From the NCBI RefSeq assembly GCF_036850765.1, contig NC_089490.1:109685074-109749073 (forward strand): a stretch of 64,000 nt of DNA, read 5' to 3'. Under the pieces are notes generated by a model. It was not told the DNA's origin, searched no databases, and was given only the letters and a program-made list of their open reading frames with translations. The position numbers and the translations under genes were made by a program. Of this stretch, positions 1 to 12,993 are shown in pieces; the first letter of the stretch is position 1; each line of letters starts with the position of its first letter. The DNA is from Saccopteryx bilineata. Taxonomy: Eukaryota; Chordata; Mammalia; Chiroptera; Emballonuridae.

Positions 1-850
1 AAGTACAAACTTATTATACTGACTAAAAATAAAATATATCAACAGTAAATGTGAACCTTCTAAATGCTCCAGTAAAAAAGATAAAAATTATCATGCAAGT
101 TTCTTTTTTTAATTTAAATGTTATATGTTATTTACCAAAGTGATATCTAATAGACAAGGGTATGAAATGGTGGAAATAAAAAATTAAAATATGTAGTATA
201 ATGCAAATATATGAAATTAAAACAATCATAGGTCTTAATATCTGATAAAATATGGGTTAATATAAAATGTGGTATTTAAGGTAGGTTTATTAATAATAAT
301 AAAAGTTTCAATTCAATAATAATGTAATAAAATATTAATATAATTATTTAGTATAATGTTAATATATAGTGAGGATAGATAGCATATATGCAGAATGAGC
401 AATAAACAAAACTCAGTCATTTGGAGAAATTTTAACAAAGCTCTGATACATCAACCAGACCAAAAAAATAGATATTTACTAACAGTAATTACCATTTATT
501 TAGTATGTTCTTGGTGCTCTTTGTTTTTTTACAATAATGTATGCTTTTTTTAAATCTTAATTAATTAATTAGACTTCACAGATCTGTAGGTAGATGTTTC
601 ATTATCACTAAACTAGAAAGTCTTTATAATGAATTATACAGAGAACACATATACACATTTATGTCTTCACTCTTTCTAAAATGTGAAATGCTGCCTTTAG
701 ATATTTATATACGTTGCTTTGAGTTTAATTTTTTAAAACAATTTCTTTCTGTCTTTATGTACTGTGTTTTAAAGAGAAGATTAAAAAATGTCTTCCAATT
801 AATTAATTCTCTATCTCTGTCTAAATAGATGTGAATATATTTAATATTTA
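1..850. other. AT-rich intergenic sequence
   Basis: Very AT-rich with many short poly-A/T runs. I see no ORF of interest, RNA gene or recognisable repeat. Confidence 0.6.
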
Positions 851-1152
851 ATTTTTAATTGAATTTATTGAGGTGACATTGGTTAATAAAATTATAAAGG
901 TTTCAGGTGTACAATTTTATAATACATCATCTGTATAGTGTATTGTATGTTTACCACCCTTTCCATCACCATTTCTCCCCACTACACTGTCTCCTACCTC
1001 TTCCCAACCCCATTTTCCTTTCATAATCTCTATACTATTGTCTGTTCTATTATTTTTTGTTTTTTTCTTCATCTCTTCACCTTTTTCACCCAGGTCCCCT
1101 ATCCTTTCTCCTCTAATAGCTGTCAGTCTATTCCCTGTATCTATAAATCTGT
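851..1152 (-). mobile_element. L1 3' UTR fragment, antisense
   Basis: Contains the L1 3'-UTR signature (gaatttattgaggtgacat, then ggtttcaggtgtacaatt), in the orientation of a minus-strand L1. The same signature recurs at 7807, 58590 and 51390. It abuts a plus-strand L1 piece at about 1160, so this is an inverted (twin-primed) insertion or two adjacent ones. Confidence 0.75.
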
Positions 1153-1159
1153 TTGAACT

Positions 1160-1458
1160 GTCTTATGATCCAGCGATTCCACTTCTGGGATATATCTAAA
1201 GAAACCCAAAACACAATTCAAAAGAATATGCGCACTCCTATGTTCACTGCAGCATTATTTACAATAGCTAAGGTGTGGAAGCAGCTCAAGTACCCATCAG
1301 TAGATGGATTGATAAAAAAGTTGTGTACATATATTGACTAGAATACTACTTGGCTGTAAAAAAGAAGGAAATCTTACCTTTTGTGACAGCATAGATGGAT
1401 CTGGAGAGGATTATGCTAAGTGAAATAAGCCAGTCAAGGAAAACCAGATACCTTATGA
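1160..1458 (+). mobile_element. L1 ORF2-end/3' UTR fragment
   Basis: Sense-strand L1 3' region: it has the usual 'tgttcactgcagcattattt' block, a degenerate 'gaatactact' block and the 'gtgaaataagccagtca' block. It is cut by the hAT element at 1459; the target duplication resumes at 1777. Confidence 0.75.
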
Positions 1459-1776
1459 CAGGGGTCGGGAACCTTTTTGGCTGAGAGAGCCATGAACGCC
1501 ACATATTTTAAAATGTAATTTCGTGACAGCCATACAACAACCTGTGTAAATTACGCATCATCCAATAAAAATTTGGGGTTGTCCTGAAGGACAGCTGTGA
1601 TTGGTTTCAGCCACCCGCAACTATGAACATGAGTGGTAGGAAATGAATGGATTGTAATACATGAGAATGTTTTATATTTTTAACATTATTTTTTTAATTA
1701 AAGATTTGTCTGCAAGCCAGATGCAGCTATCAAAAGAGCCACATCTGGCTCGCGAGCCATAGGTTCCTGACCCCTG
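1459..1776. mobile_element. hAT non-autonomous DNA transposon, 318 bp
   Basis: Terminal inverted repeats caggggtcgggaacct and aggttcctgacccctg bound the element. An exact 8-bp TSD, ccttatga, lies at 1451-1458 and 1777-1784. No transposase ORF. Short TIRs with an 8-bp TSD are diagnostic of the hAT superfamily. It sits in an L1 fragment and so is younger than it. Confidence 0.9.
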
Positions 1777-1785
1777 CCTTATGAA

Positions 1786-1786
<1 letters not shown>

Positions 1787-1820
<34 letters not shown>
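1787..1820. repeat. (TG)n microsatellite
   Basis: About 17 uninterrupted TG units between the hAT target duplication and the poly-T of the next SINE. Confidence 0.95.
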
Positions 1821-1822
<2 letters not shown>

Positions 1823-1823
<1 letters not shown>

Positions 1824-2154
1824 TTTTTTTTTCCCCCCAGAGACAGAGAGAGAGAGTCAAAGAGCGGGATAGATAGGGACAGACAGACAGGAATGGAGGG
1901 AGATAAGAAGCATCAATCATTAGTTTTTCATTGCGCCACCTTAGTTGTTCATTGATTGCTTTCTCATATGTGTCTTGACCGTGGCCTACAGCAGACCAAG
2001 TAACCCCTTGCTCAAGCCAGCAACCTTGGGTCCAAGTTGGTGAGCTTTGCTCAAACCAGATGAGCCTACGACCCTGGAGATTTCAGGGTCTCAAACCTGG
2101 GTCCTCCGCATCCCAGTACAACGCTCTATCCACTGCGCCATCACCTGGTCGGGG
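1823..2154 (-). mobile_element. B-type bat SINE, antisense
   Basis: Reads as the reverse complement of a tRNA-derived SINE: poly-T and gagacagagagag tail first, the body with 'gcttgagcaaggggttac', and the tRNA-like head last (reverse complement starts gccccgaccagg). Same family as the copies at 4274, 30053 and 61204. Confidence 0.9.
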
Positions 2155-2789
2155 CTATATGTATATATTGTAAGAAATTCTATTTAATATGATTTCAAAT
2201 ATACTTGATCACTTTAAAAAGTTTCTTGTTTTTTAAACACATTTCCAAATTTGTCATATTCATTTAAATATAATTAATATAGTTAATTTATATATAATGT
2301 GTCTGATTATAGCAGTAAAGTAGTCATGTGAATGTGTATTATGTCATTTTTGTTCCTACTGGTTCTTTCTCAAATTACTTGTTTACCTGTGGGTTTTTTT
2401 AGTGTGTTTGTTTCTGGCTCTGAGCTTCCTATTTTCCTCACTAACTTATTTATGAAAATTTATTGAGTCTGGGATGAAATGAGTTGTTCTAGAGAATATT
2501 TACATCTTCTTCTGATAGCTGGCAAAGAAGCATGACTAAAATTTAGACACTTTTAAAATAAAATCTTGGAAGAGTGGTGTCATCAATATGGAAACATAGG
2601 TCATTCCTGACTTTAGTTCACCTCAACGAAGACGAACTAGCAACTATTCATAGGCAAGACACCACTGTGAAAATCTTATAACATGTGTAAAGATGAAGCA
2701 CCTTCTTGGACTATAGAGGACAAGAAATACTACTTGAGAAGGGTAAGAGGAATGCTTACATTCTGACCACAAAAAATGCGAAACATTAC
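2155..2789. other. Unrecognised intergenic sequence
   Basis: No coding signal. Mostly AT-rich; the part after about 2600 may be decayed L1 but I cannot prove it. Confidence 0.4.
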
Positions 2790-3935
2790 ATTAATAGAAT
2801 TAAAGAAAAAATCCTCTGATCATCTCAATGGATGCAGAAAAGGCACTGAACAAAATTCGGCATTGGTTCATGATAAAAGTTTTTTATAGATTAAGTATAG
2901 AAGGAACAAATTTCAACTATAATAAAGTTTGTATATAGCAAGCCCACATCTAATATCATGTTTAATAGTGAAAGTGTGAAAGCTTTTCTTTTAAGATCAG
3001 GAACAGGACAAAGGTGCTCACTATGTATACAATGTAATATTAGCCTTAAAGAAAAAGAAAACCCTGTGAATTGGGATGACATGGATAAAACTTGAGGACA
3101 TTATGCTCAGTGGTGTAAATCAGACAGAGTAAGACAAATACTGTATAAACTCACGTATATGTGGAATCTTAAAAAACAAAACAAAAACCTTATAGAAACA
3201 GAGACCAGATTTGTTGCCAGAAGTAGGGTGTGGTGGTGAGGAAGCGGGTGAAGGTGGTCAAAAGGTACAAATATTCAGTTATAAGATAAATTCTGGGGAT
3301 GTAATGTACAACATAATGAATCTAGTAAACAATACTGTATTATATAATAGAAAGTTGCTAAAAGAGTAGGTCTTGCCCTGGACGGTTGGCTCAGTGGTAG
3401 AGCGTCGGCCTGGCGTGCAGGAGTCCTGGGTTTGATCTCTGGCCAGGGCACACAGAAGAAGCGCCCATCTGCTTCTCCACCCCTCCCCCTCTCCTTCCTC
3501 TCTGTCTCTCTCTTCCCCTTCCGCAGCCAAGGCTCCATTGGAGTAAAGATGGCCCGGGCGCTGAGGATGGCTCTGTGGCCTCTGCCTCAGGCGCTAGGAT
3601 GGCTCTGGATGCAATAGAGTGACGCCCCAGAGGGGCAGAGCATCGCCCCCTGGTGGGCATGCCGGGTGGATCTCGATCAGGCACATGCGGGAGTCTGTCT
3701 GACTATCTCCCCGTTTCCAGCTTTGGAAAAATGCAAAAAAAAAAAAAAAAAAAAAGAGTAGGTCTTAAAAGTCCTCATCATAAGGAACATAATTTGTATT
3801 GGTGTGTGGTGATGGATGTTCATTTATTTGTGGTGATCATTTTGCAATCTATACATATAGTATTAAATTATGTTTTATACTTAAATTTACACAATGTTAT
3901 ATATCAATTATAATTCAATAAAGTGGAAAAAACCC
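2790..3935 (+). mobile_element. L1 3' fragment, split by a SINE
   Basis: Plus-strand L1: a late ORF2 piece (about 2800-3045), a jump to the very end of the element (about 3050-3374), and the 3' tail resuming at 3767 after a SINE. The internal jump implies a deletion. Frames are broken throughout. Confidence 0.75.
3375..3751 (+). mobile_element. A-type bat SINE
   Basis: tRNA-derived head with an A-box-like 'ttggctcagtggtagagcg' and B-box-like 'gggtttgatctc', the long A-type body and a poly-A tail. TSD of about 14 bp (aaagagtaggtctt) on both sides. Inserted into the L1 at 2790-3935. Confidence 0.93.
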
Positions 3936-4260
3936 CAAATACAAAATATATATATATATTGACCTGGTGATCTTTTTTTCCAGAGAGGTTGTGTTAATAG
4001 AGCGTGAAAATTCACATGAAGCCTGGCTTTAGGGAAAGTATTTCAGGAAGAACATTTTCCTTTTGGTAATTGGAGGGAAGCTGATTTCATTTAAGTTTGC
4101 CCTTCTTTTAATACAGTAATTAGGGTTTCCAGATTTATAAAAATAAATGTCTCTTTGAAAATAAGAAGGTACTTCATCTGTGTCAACTAAATGGTCTTAT
4201 GTTAAAAAATGATGTCAAAATTAATTGAACACAGGTGAAAGTTTATAGAAGTAGAAGAGT
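3936..4260. other. Intergenic, nothing recognised
   Basis: AT-rich sequence with a short (TA)n run near 3950. No gene or clear repeat. Confidence 0.5.
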
Positions 4261-4273
4261 GCTTCTCAATCTT

Positions 4274-4594
4274 TTTTTTTTTTACTGAGAGTCAGAGAGA
4301 GGAATAGATAGGGACAGACAGACAGGAACAGAGAGAGATGAGAAGCATCAATCATTAGTTTTTCGTTGTGACACCTTAGTTGTTCATGGATTGCTTTCTC
4401 ATATGTGCCTTGACCGTGGGCCTTCAGTAGACCGAGTAACCCCTTGCTCAAGCCAGCGACCTTGGGTCCAAGCTGGTGAGCTTTGCCCAAACCAGATGAG
4501 TCCGCACTCAAGCCGGGGACCTTGGGGTCTTGAACCTGGGTCCTCCGCATCCCAGTCCGATGCTCTATCCACTGTGCCACCTCCTGGTCAGGCA
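4274..4594 (-). mobile_element. B-type bat SINE, antisense
   Basis: Full-length copy with an exact 13-bp TSD gcttctcaatctt at 4261-4273 and 4595-4607. Confidence 0.93.
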
Positions 4595-4607
4595 GCTTCT
4601 CAATCTT

Positions 4608-5689
4608 AATTGCTCTTCAGAATTCCCTGTGGTGCCTACCCAAAATTCAGATGCCCCAACACAGAAGCTGTGAGTCAATAAGTCAGAGGTGAGGGAGAGC
4701 AATCTGTTTCATAAGCCAGTGCGGTAGGCGATAGCCAGATAGGTGTTTTACTGATCACTCCTCAAGAAAGCTAGGGATAGAGAGAAGGGGATTGTCCAAA
4801 GTTTCATATAGAATGGTTAAACTTCATCCTTACTCTTTTGATGATTTTTTTGACACACGATTTTTTGGTTTTACTTAGTTCACACTAATTAAAATATTTT
4901 TGTGCTCAAGAGTGTATCTCTAACCACCACATTAGCTCTGCTAATGGTACATCAAATCCAGAGTACCAGAATTCTGCCAACCACTCCTCAGCCATATCTC
5001 AGGTCCCTTAGCTTTGACAGAAATGTAGTTTGACTTACTAAAATATGCTCTACAGAAACATTTAACATTATGCCTTTAGATTTTTAACTGATTTTTATGT
5101 CCACTCTTCCATTTCTTTTTTTTTGTTTTTGTTGAATAATGCCAATTGGAAGCATTTTCTGCCAAATTTTCAATATTAACATAAGCAAATTGTTTTCTAT
5201 CCATACTACAACCAAAACCAGATAAAAATAAAAAATAGAAAGAATACAAATATAACACAAAGTTTATATATCTCAGCATAACTACAGTAAACACTTACTC
5301 ATTGTAGACTGCTGCATGTATAAAAAAACATCAGTCCTAGCCAGGTAGCTTAGTTGGTTAGAATGTTGTCCTGATATGCCCAGTTTGTGAGAACATCCCA
5401 GATTTAACTGATGGAGTTTGGCAGTCTTCATAGTAGAAAAGTAAAGTTTACACAATCGTGTAAGTGGAGACCTATGGGCCAATTCAATGCACTAATGTTG
5501 CTTCTACATTTGAATGTATAGTAGGAATTGAGGTATTACACACTTGGATTTCTCCATCCCATCTGTGCCAGAGGATTTCTGGGATCAAAAGAGACCCATG
5601 AGCGGCAGTGCTAGATGGACAAACTCTATGACATCGGCCACTAGTGTGTGTGCGTGTGTGTGTGTGTGTGGGGGGGATGTCAAGATTTA
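4608..5689. other. Intergenic; faint tRNA-SINE relic and TG microsatellite
   Basis: No gene. About 5336-5400 holds a weak tRNA-SINE-like head (agcttagttggttaga). A short, imperfect TG run lies at about 5645-5672. Confidence 0.4.
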
Positions 5690-7735
5690 TAGAAAATGTC
5701 TCTATCTAGTAATGTCCAAAGCATTCTCTATATAGATAATGCTCTGTTCGTTGCAAAGTCAGAAGCCTTGGTTTCATCAGGCCTGGCTAACAAGAATGAT
5801 ATACCTCAGCTAGCAAGGAGGGGAGGGGCAGTGATTAACACTTACAGATTTCAGGAATTTGCTCTCCAAGTAAAGTTTCTTGGGACTTACATGGGCCAAT
5901 TCACAACACTTAATTTCTCCATAAGTCAAAGAAGCACTGTTGTCTTTTCACCTTTACTCCCACCTCCAACAAGGAAGCTTAGAATCTTACCGGGTGTTGG
6001 AGAAAATATTGGGCACTCTATTTGATCAGTTAACCTATAAATCAGAGTACTTAGAGTGTTTTTTGGTAATAGTCTGGCAAGCTGTAGCATGTTTTCTACC
6101 TTTGTGGCCACATGACCCTAATATCCCTCGAGAATACAACTTTCTACAACTGATGATTTTACTGAACGAGTCTTTTACCAAAGGAAGAAAACCTCCATTT
6201 GAAGGTGTCCCTTATGGCTATAAATTAGTCCTCTTAACATGATTACCTTTTACGATTCTTTTGAAAAACAGCTGCTAATTGACTTTAATCAAGTTTTCTT
6301 GTCAAAACAGAACATGAATAATGGGGCCTTTGGGACTCCTTTGCCTGGCATTTTCATTTTGGGGTGATACAACTTGGAATCAACAATAACTGTGAGAAAG
6401 ACACAACAAGCTTTCTTGGTCAAATGGAATAGTTACATTCAAGAGCAGAGATGGCTTGTTTCTAGCAGTGTCTTGTCTTTACCTGAAAAAGTGGCACTTG
6501 TCTCTTTTGCAGAATTGTTTTTTAAGTGTGAGATAGAAACAGGAAGGAAGAGAGATGAGAAGCATCAACCCGTAGTTGCTATACTTTAGTTGTTCATTGA
6601 TTGTTTCTCATATGTGCTTTGACCAGGGAGCTCCAGCTGAGCCAGTTAGCTTGGGCTCAAGCCAGCGACATAGTGTTCAAACTGATGACCCTGCACTCAA
6701 GGTGGCGACCTTGAGTTTTGTACCTGACACCACAGTGTCCCAGGTCAGTGCTCTATCCACTGCGCCACCACCAGTCAGACTCTTTTGCAGAAATTTTATC
6801 CTTAACTCCATCACCTGAAGAAAAGTGAGAGGTTCAGTAGGTCTCTTGAGTCACAGAGGTCCTCCGAATACTTAGATCTGGTTCAATTACAACTTGGCTA
6901 TTTGAAATCTAATGCAGCTCTGACTGCTTTGGTGACTGCAAGGTATTGAGAACCAAAAATTCACATAGTCACTACATTTAGTCGGCAGAACTCAAAGCCA
7001 TTCTTGTAGCTTTAGCCAATATTCTTCTGGATAAATATATAAATATATGTTTATTGTTGACTTTTACATTGTTGCCAGTGTCCTACCTATGTGTAGATTT
7101 GGAGACCTACTTTGGCAGATGTAAGATACTCCTCCTCTGGGCCAAAAACTAGAAAAAATTTATAGCTACTAATTTAACTGTCTGTGTCTCTCATGTAGAT
7201 GTCCACATTCTCTGAGTAGAATGATCAAGATTGAGTTGTTGATTTAGTTTGCACTGTCTGCTTGCTACCATTGTGACCCGAATCCAGCATCATATTGAAT
7301 GTGACAGTATAGTGCCATCATCAGTTGACACAACATATAAGATTCTCTCTGATTTAGAGACTACACTGCATGACAGACTGGTGACCTCTTTCTGAGTCAA
7401 TCCTGTTGTTTTCCTTTCTGGTGGAGGAGACCACAGTGCACATGGCACTGTCCCACCCATTCCTGGCAGACTAACTACAATGGACATTTGACCTCCTTTT
7501 GGAGTTATCAGTGGGTGGCTCATTGCTGTCAACACTTTTTTTTAAGCAATAGTGTTATTATTAAAATATAATTACCCAACCCTGGATAAACCATTTTGAC
7601 CCATAACATTTACCTATATCATCTTTGCTGACCATCTGCAGTCTGACAATGGAGCACATTTTACTGTAAAACCACTAAAAATGGCTAGCATTTGAGGTAT
7701 TTGATGGATCTCCATGTTCCATACAATCCGTAAGT
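5690..7735 (+). mobile_element. ERVL-like endogenous retrovirus pol relic
   Basis: Broken plus-strand frames suggest reverse transcriptase: a degenerate YxDD-type box near 5725-5740, then the connection-domain pattern over about 5870-6060. RNase H/integrase-like pieces follow, with an integrase-type aspartate region near 7625-7665 and a tyrosine-asparagine-proline triplet near 7718-7728. Stops, frameshifts and a SINE at 6515-6778 interrupt it. I saw no LTRs or envelope. Assignment to the ERVL group rests on word-level resemblance and is inference. Confidence 0.5.
6515..6778 (-). mobile_element. B-type SINE, shortened, antisense
   Basis: Recognisable B-type body and tRNA head in reverse, diverged and shorter than its relatives. 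TSD ctcttttgcagaa at 6502-6514 and about 6780-6792. It interrupts the ERV pol relic. Confidence 0.88.
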
Positions 7736-7806
7736 ATTGGTATTGTTGAGCTTTGGTATGGTATCTTCAAAGAACCACAAAAGAAATGTCTTATTCTACC
7801 TCGCTC
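7736..7806. other. Short gap between ERV relic and L1
   Basis: Nothing recognised. Confidence 0.4.
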
Positions 7807-8170
7807 ACTTTTTCTTTTATTAATTTATTTAATTTTTTATCGAATTTATTGGAGTGACATTGGTTAATAGAATTATATAGGTTCCAGGGGTACAATTCTA
7901 TAATACATCTTCTGTATACTGTGTGTTCATCACCCAAAGACATGTCTCCTTGCATCACTATTTATATTCCATGCACTGTTTTCTACCTCCCTCACCCCCT
8001 TTCCCTCTGGTAATCATCATACTGTTGCCTGTGTCTATAAGATTTCTTTTAATCCTTTTCCACCCGGATCCCCAACAACCCACCTCTGCCAGTCTGTTTT
8101 CTGTATCTATGAGTGTGTTTCTATTTTGTTTATTTATTTTTTTCATTAGATTCCACAAGTAAGTTCAATC
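7807..8170 (-). mobile_element. L1 3' UTR fragment, antisense
   Basis: Minus-strand L1 3' UTR with the 'gaatttattggagtgacat' signature and the pyrimidine-rich block. Confidence 0.8.
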
Positions 8171-8757
8171 ATATAGTATTTGTCTTTCTCTGACAGGTGT
8201 CCTCTTGGTCCATACTATACATATGGGCAATCCCCAAACCAGTGCTGTCTTGATGTCTCTTTATTTCCTGACACAGTTGCTTCTCTTGTATATCACACAC
8301 AGGCTGTGCTTTATGATAACCATAGATTTAAAAAACCCTTAGTATTATTTGTAAAATAATTCATTAGTTTTAAATTATATTTTTTCCTAAAATGGCTGCT
8401 TAAGTATAGAGTTTTTGCTATGAAATGATAAGAATGAATTGCTTTTTTCAACAGGTTTGCAAATCATGGTGTATTTACTTATTATTTCAGGAATTATTTT
8501 CACTATGGTCTAGCTTTCTGTGTCTCTTTTTAAATTTTTTTTAATTTTATTTTAAAATTTTTTTTATCTGTGTCTCTAATATGAGTGCCTGAATATGTTT
8601 TCTGAAGATTTTTTTCCTATTATATATTTTTAAAGAAGTTTATTAGTAAAAAATATTTTGTTTTGTATATCTTGGCAGTGTAACAGGGGTTCATATATGC
8701 ATTTATTTACTCGCTGTTTCTGTATTTAAAATATGTGCTTAAAAGCACCTGACTGAG
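8171..8757. other. Intergenic, nothing recognised
   Basis: AT-rich, no coding or repeat signal that I can name. Confidence 0.5.
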
Positions 8758-9129
8758 AGTCCTGGCTGGTTTGCTCAGTGGTAGAGGGTCAGCTGACGTG
8801 TAGATGTCCTGGGTTGATTCCTAGTCAGGGCACACAGTAGAAGCGACCATCGACTTCTCCACCCCTCTCCCTCCCACTTCTTTCTCTCTCTCTCTACCCT
8901 TCCTGCAGCTATGGCTCAACTAGTTAGAGTGCATCAGCCCTGCACATTCTCTGCACACTGAGGCATCTTCCTCTCAGGCACTAAAAATAGCTCAGTTGTG
9001 AGCATGGCCCAAGATAGGCAGAACATCAGCCCCAGACAGGGGTTGCTGGGTGGATTTCCAGTTGGGGGGCATGCGGGAGTCTGTCTCTCTGTCTCTCTTT
9101 CACTCAGTTGGAAAAGTAGAATAAGAAAG
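8758..9129 (+). mobile_element. A-type bat SINE, older subtype
   Basis: Diverged A-type SINE whose body has 'ctaaaaatagctcagttg', a subtype shared with 12600 and 33676. Flanked by a TSD of about 17 bp (aaaagcacctgactgag). Confidence 0.9.
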
Positions 9130-9149
9130 AAAAGCACCTGACTGAGAAA

Positions 9150-10376
9150 AAAATCTCCAAGAAATAACATATTTAGGACTATGAAATTTACATAGTCATA
9201 TGAATGACTTGCATTGGTAATTATTTTTTTATCTTCATCTTATTTCTCATTCTCATTACATCAAGATTTCTCTAGCCTCATGTTATTTCACATTGTTATG
9301 TGTTTCTGTTAATTGTGATGACCAATAAATGACACTAATGTGACAGTTAAAGTGGTAGTGCTCCCCTATCTAAGTTTGTCTGTTTTTATTTAACTCTCTT
9401 CCTTTAAGCTAAGCCTATTGCTTCTTGACCAGTTATACAGCTTCTAGTATGTTCTGCAGTAAGATCTTATTTTTTCATCAGAAATTTAATTCCTCTTTCT
9501 CATAACACCCCCCACCCTTAAGTTCCCAAGAATTATTGCAACAATATCAACAGTGGCTTAGGTGCTAAATGCCATTTCATGTGCTGGCAACACTGTAGTT
9601 AGAAATATACTGTGTGGAGGAGTGTACAGTGAATGAATATGTCAGCAACACCTTTGCTTACCTAGGGTGTTGACCAAATGCGTGACCCTTAAACTAAAAA
9701 TAACCACCGGATTAAATGTAGAAAACATTCTAGTATTCTTTCTGAAAAAAAAATGTAACATGAACCATATCAAAACAGAGTTGGTTTTTTTAAATTTATT
9801 TTGTAATTATGCAGAAAAAATATTTTTTAGCAGCCAATAGTCTAAAAAGATACCACAGAAAACTTTATTAGAACTCATTTCTTTTTTACTAATAAATAAA
9901 ATAAATCAAATACATTTTTAAGCTGCATGTACCCTAGGCAACATTGTGTAGGACATCAGGATGATGATCACAGTGTGATCCATTGTTGAGTGTCAGAAGA
10001 TGCCAAAAACTCATAAAGATTCTTGTCACTGCCAGTCGTGGAGGATTCAACAGTCTGCTTTCTCCTCTCACCTTCTGATCTCTTCCAATGGCTGACACCA
10101 GCCAGAAGCCAGAGGGCAAGGAAGCCTGAGGGATGCAGTTATTAGAATTGAGCTTCTAGGACCACAGAATATAGCAACGAAGGCTGGAGGATGGTTGTGG
10201 GAGTTGTTAGGAATAAAAAGTACCAGGACCATGCCCACTGCACCTATGGGAACAGAGGAAGAAAAGCTGCACTAAGAACACACCGCATATGTGAAATACT
10301 GCCATTAACTGAGTGCTTCTTGTGGGCTAAAAGGGGTTCCCAGAGGGCAGGGAGCAACCTGGCAGCATCTGTAGTC
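9150..10376. other. Intergenic; possible old repeat at about 9930-10380
   Basis: The first 750 bp are plain AT-rich sequence. The GC-richer part after 9930 resembles ancient mammalian interspersed repeat sequence, but I cannot name the family. Confidence 0.4.
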
Positions 10377-10720
10377 AGCTGAATAATGGCCCCCAAAATA
10401 TCCAGGTCACAATAACTAGAAACTAGAAATAGTATCTCCTATGGCAAAAAGAATTTTGCTGAAGTGACAAAAGTAAGAATCTTGAAATAAGGAGAGTAGG
10501 TTGGATTTTCCAGATGGGCTTGAAATGTAGTCACAAGTATTTGTATAAAAAAGAGGCTGAGGGAGATGAGAGTCCAAAGGAGAAGAAGGCGTGTAATCAT
10601 GGAGCAGAAATTAAAGTGATGTGGGCACAAGACTAGGAATGTTTGGAGATGTGGGACACTGGCTGAGGCAAGGAGCAGATTCTGCCCTGCTAAATCCGTG
10701 CTGTCACTCTTATCTTTCCT
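10377..10720 (+). mobile_element. MLT1-like (ERVL-MaLR) LTR relic
   Basis: Tracks the MLT1 LTR order as I know it: 'taatggcccccaaaatatcc', then 'aagaatcttgaaataaggag', a degenerate dinucleotide-rich stretch, and 'aattaaagtgatgtgg'. Old and diverged. Confidence 0.6.
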
Positions 10721-12416
10721 GCCTTCTACTCTCTACTAGTTGCACAGTGCTTCGGTTCCAGGGAAGAATCAAAACTAGACAACAGAGCAGGGAGGTTAGT
10801 TGCTCCAGTCATAGGAGGTGCACGTACAGGGTTCAAGGGGTTTTCTTCAAAAACTTCCTGAGACTCTATCCTGAGAAAAAGAGAGAAGTTAAACACACCC
10901 TTTAATCTGTGCTCTTTCCCTAGTCTGAGCTTAGTTGAAGCAGCAAAGAGAAAAATAGTAAATTTTCATAATATTTAATAATTGGAAATTTGAGTTGCTG
11001 AAATGTCACATTTTTGTGACTTGAATGTGACTAAAAAACTGAATTATCTGAGAATTATGTACATTACTGTACATGCTAAAAAAGCAGGTAAAGGACAAAA
11101 CCATTTTCAGGTTTAAAGGGAAAACCAGAGAAACTTTGATGCTAAACTGATATGGACAGCATCTGAAATATTTGAATTGTTTTGATTATATAAATAAGAT
11201 TTTGGAATCTTGAGTAACAATGATTACCAGACAAATAAGATTCTTTTACCAGAATTCTCCCCGCAATATCAATAACTTATAATCTCTTCTAGTTTTAATC
11301 TTTTTAGTTATCGAGTATTCTTGTTGATATGAGAATCAAGCCCTCTGATGATTATATGTCACTATTCTGTTCATTATACTTATTAAAATCTAATTATCTG
11401 ATTAACATTGTCTATTATCCTGGTAAATCTCAGCATTATATAGTAAACAATTCATTCACCATAAAGCTACAAATAACAAATAAGAATGCACAATATGATG
11501 TTCACAATTAGCAATACACTTGAAATACTTGTCATTTTAGATTTTGAATTTTAGTTGTCAGTCTCATAGAGGAACTTTGACTTTTTTTTAATCTGTTTTC
11601 AGGAATATTGTAGATCATATGGAATGATGTAGGTACACATTGAGAAAGTGTAATCAGAAAAGTAGTGGGGGGGTGACATTTGAGTAAGTCCTGAATGAAA
11701 TGAAGAAACCCGCCTCTCAATTATTTGAGGTGGGGAGAACCTGTACAAATGAGGCCAAGGCTGTGAGATGTCAGGCTGCAGAGCATGTCTGAGGGAAATT
11801 GCAGGTAAAAAAAGACCCTCATGTAAAGGCAGCTCCCTTATTACAGTTTAGTCAGTGCTCTCAGAACCTCCTGTTGTTTTCCTTTGTGTTTGACTAGTTT
11901 TTCTCTCTTTTTTATCTCACTCTTAGTGGGTAAAAGCTGTCATGATTTTGAATTTAGTGTCATTTCCTGTGGTCATGTTTGTCCGAGTGATAATGACACA
12001 GATAATGATGGTTAAAGAGATAACGATCACCCACAGCCAGGGTGTACATTCTCACTTTTGGTCTTTCTCCTTTTTAAGCTTCATCTTGACCAGGTAATCT
12101 GCTTTGCTATAGCTTCTGTTCTTTCTATCAAACATACTGTTTTCTTGCCCAAAAGCCATTCACCTCCTCCGCAAAATCAGATGGTCATATCAAGGCTGGT
12201 GGTGTAGGTGTTAAATGTTATTTGAAGCAGCAATAAGTTTGTGGTTGGAAATATTTTGTACTTTGCAGTCCTTTTATCCACCCAGAGTGCATTGAACTGA
12301 TGATGAGGAAGTATAATTAAAGAGCCACGGCCATATCAGAACCCAGACATCATTTCCAGTAAAGTTTAATCTTCAATGTACTGTAATTAATGGCCTCTGG
12401 CCTGTGAGCTCATATG
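10721..12416. other. Intergenic, nothing recognised
   Basis: Only short random ORFs on either strand; no RNA gene and no repeat that I can name. Confidence 0.45.
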
Positions 12417-12535
12417 TATCGTGTGTGTATAGATGTGTATATATGTCATAGATATGTATATATACATACATTATATATGCACATATTATATATATACACA
12501 TATTATCTATATATCTATATATATCTATATATCAT
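12417..12535. repeat. AT/GT-rich imperfect microsatellite
   Basis: Mixed TA, TG and TATC units, imperfect, over about 120 bp. Confidence 0.85.
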
Positions 12536-12599
12536 AAACTTCCTGCAAACTTATTAGGTATTAAATACCTTATATGTTTATACATTAAACTATTTTCAA

Positions 12600-12950
12600 C
12601 CCTGGCCAGTTGGCTCAGTGGTAGAGTGTTGGTCTGGTGTGTGGATGTCCCAGGTTCGATTCATGGTCAGGACACACAGAAGAGGTGACCAAGTAATCTC
12701 CATCCCTCCCCCCCACTTTCCCCTCTCACAGTCAAGGCTCAATTGGTTCAAGAGCATCAGCCTGGGTGCTGAGATTGGCTCTGTGGAGCTTCCACCTCAG
12801 GCTCTAAAAATAGCTTGGTTGTGAGCATGGCTTAAGATGGGCAGAGCATCGGCTCCAGATGGGAGTCACTGGGTGGATCTCGGTCAGGGCACATGCAGGA
12901 GTCTATCTCTCTATCTCCTCTCCTCTCACTTGGAAAATAAAAAGAAGAAG
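12600..12950 (+). mobile_element. A-type bat SINE, older subtype, with purine tail
   Basis: A-type head (ttggctcagtggtagagtg) and older-subtype body. The tail grades into a GAA/GGA purine tract (about 12941-12993), an expanded A-rich tail. A diverged target duplicate (aaactatttt) follows. Confidence 0.9.
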
Positions 12951-12993
12951 AAGTAGGAGGAGGAACAGAAAAAGGAGGAGGAGGAAGAAGATG

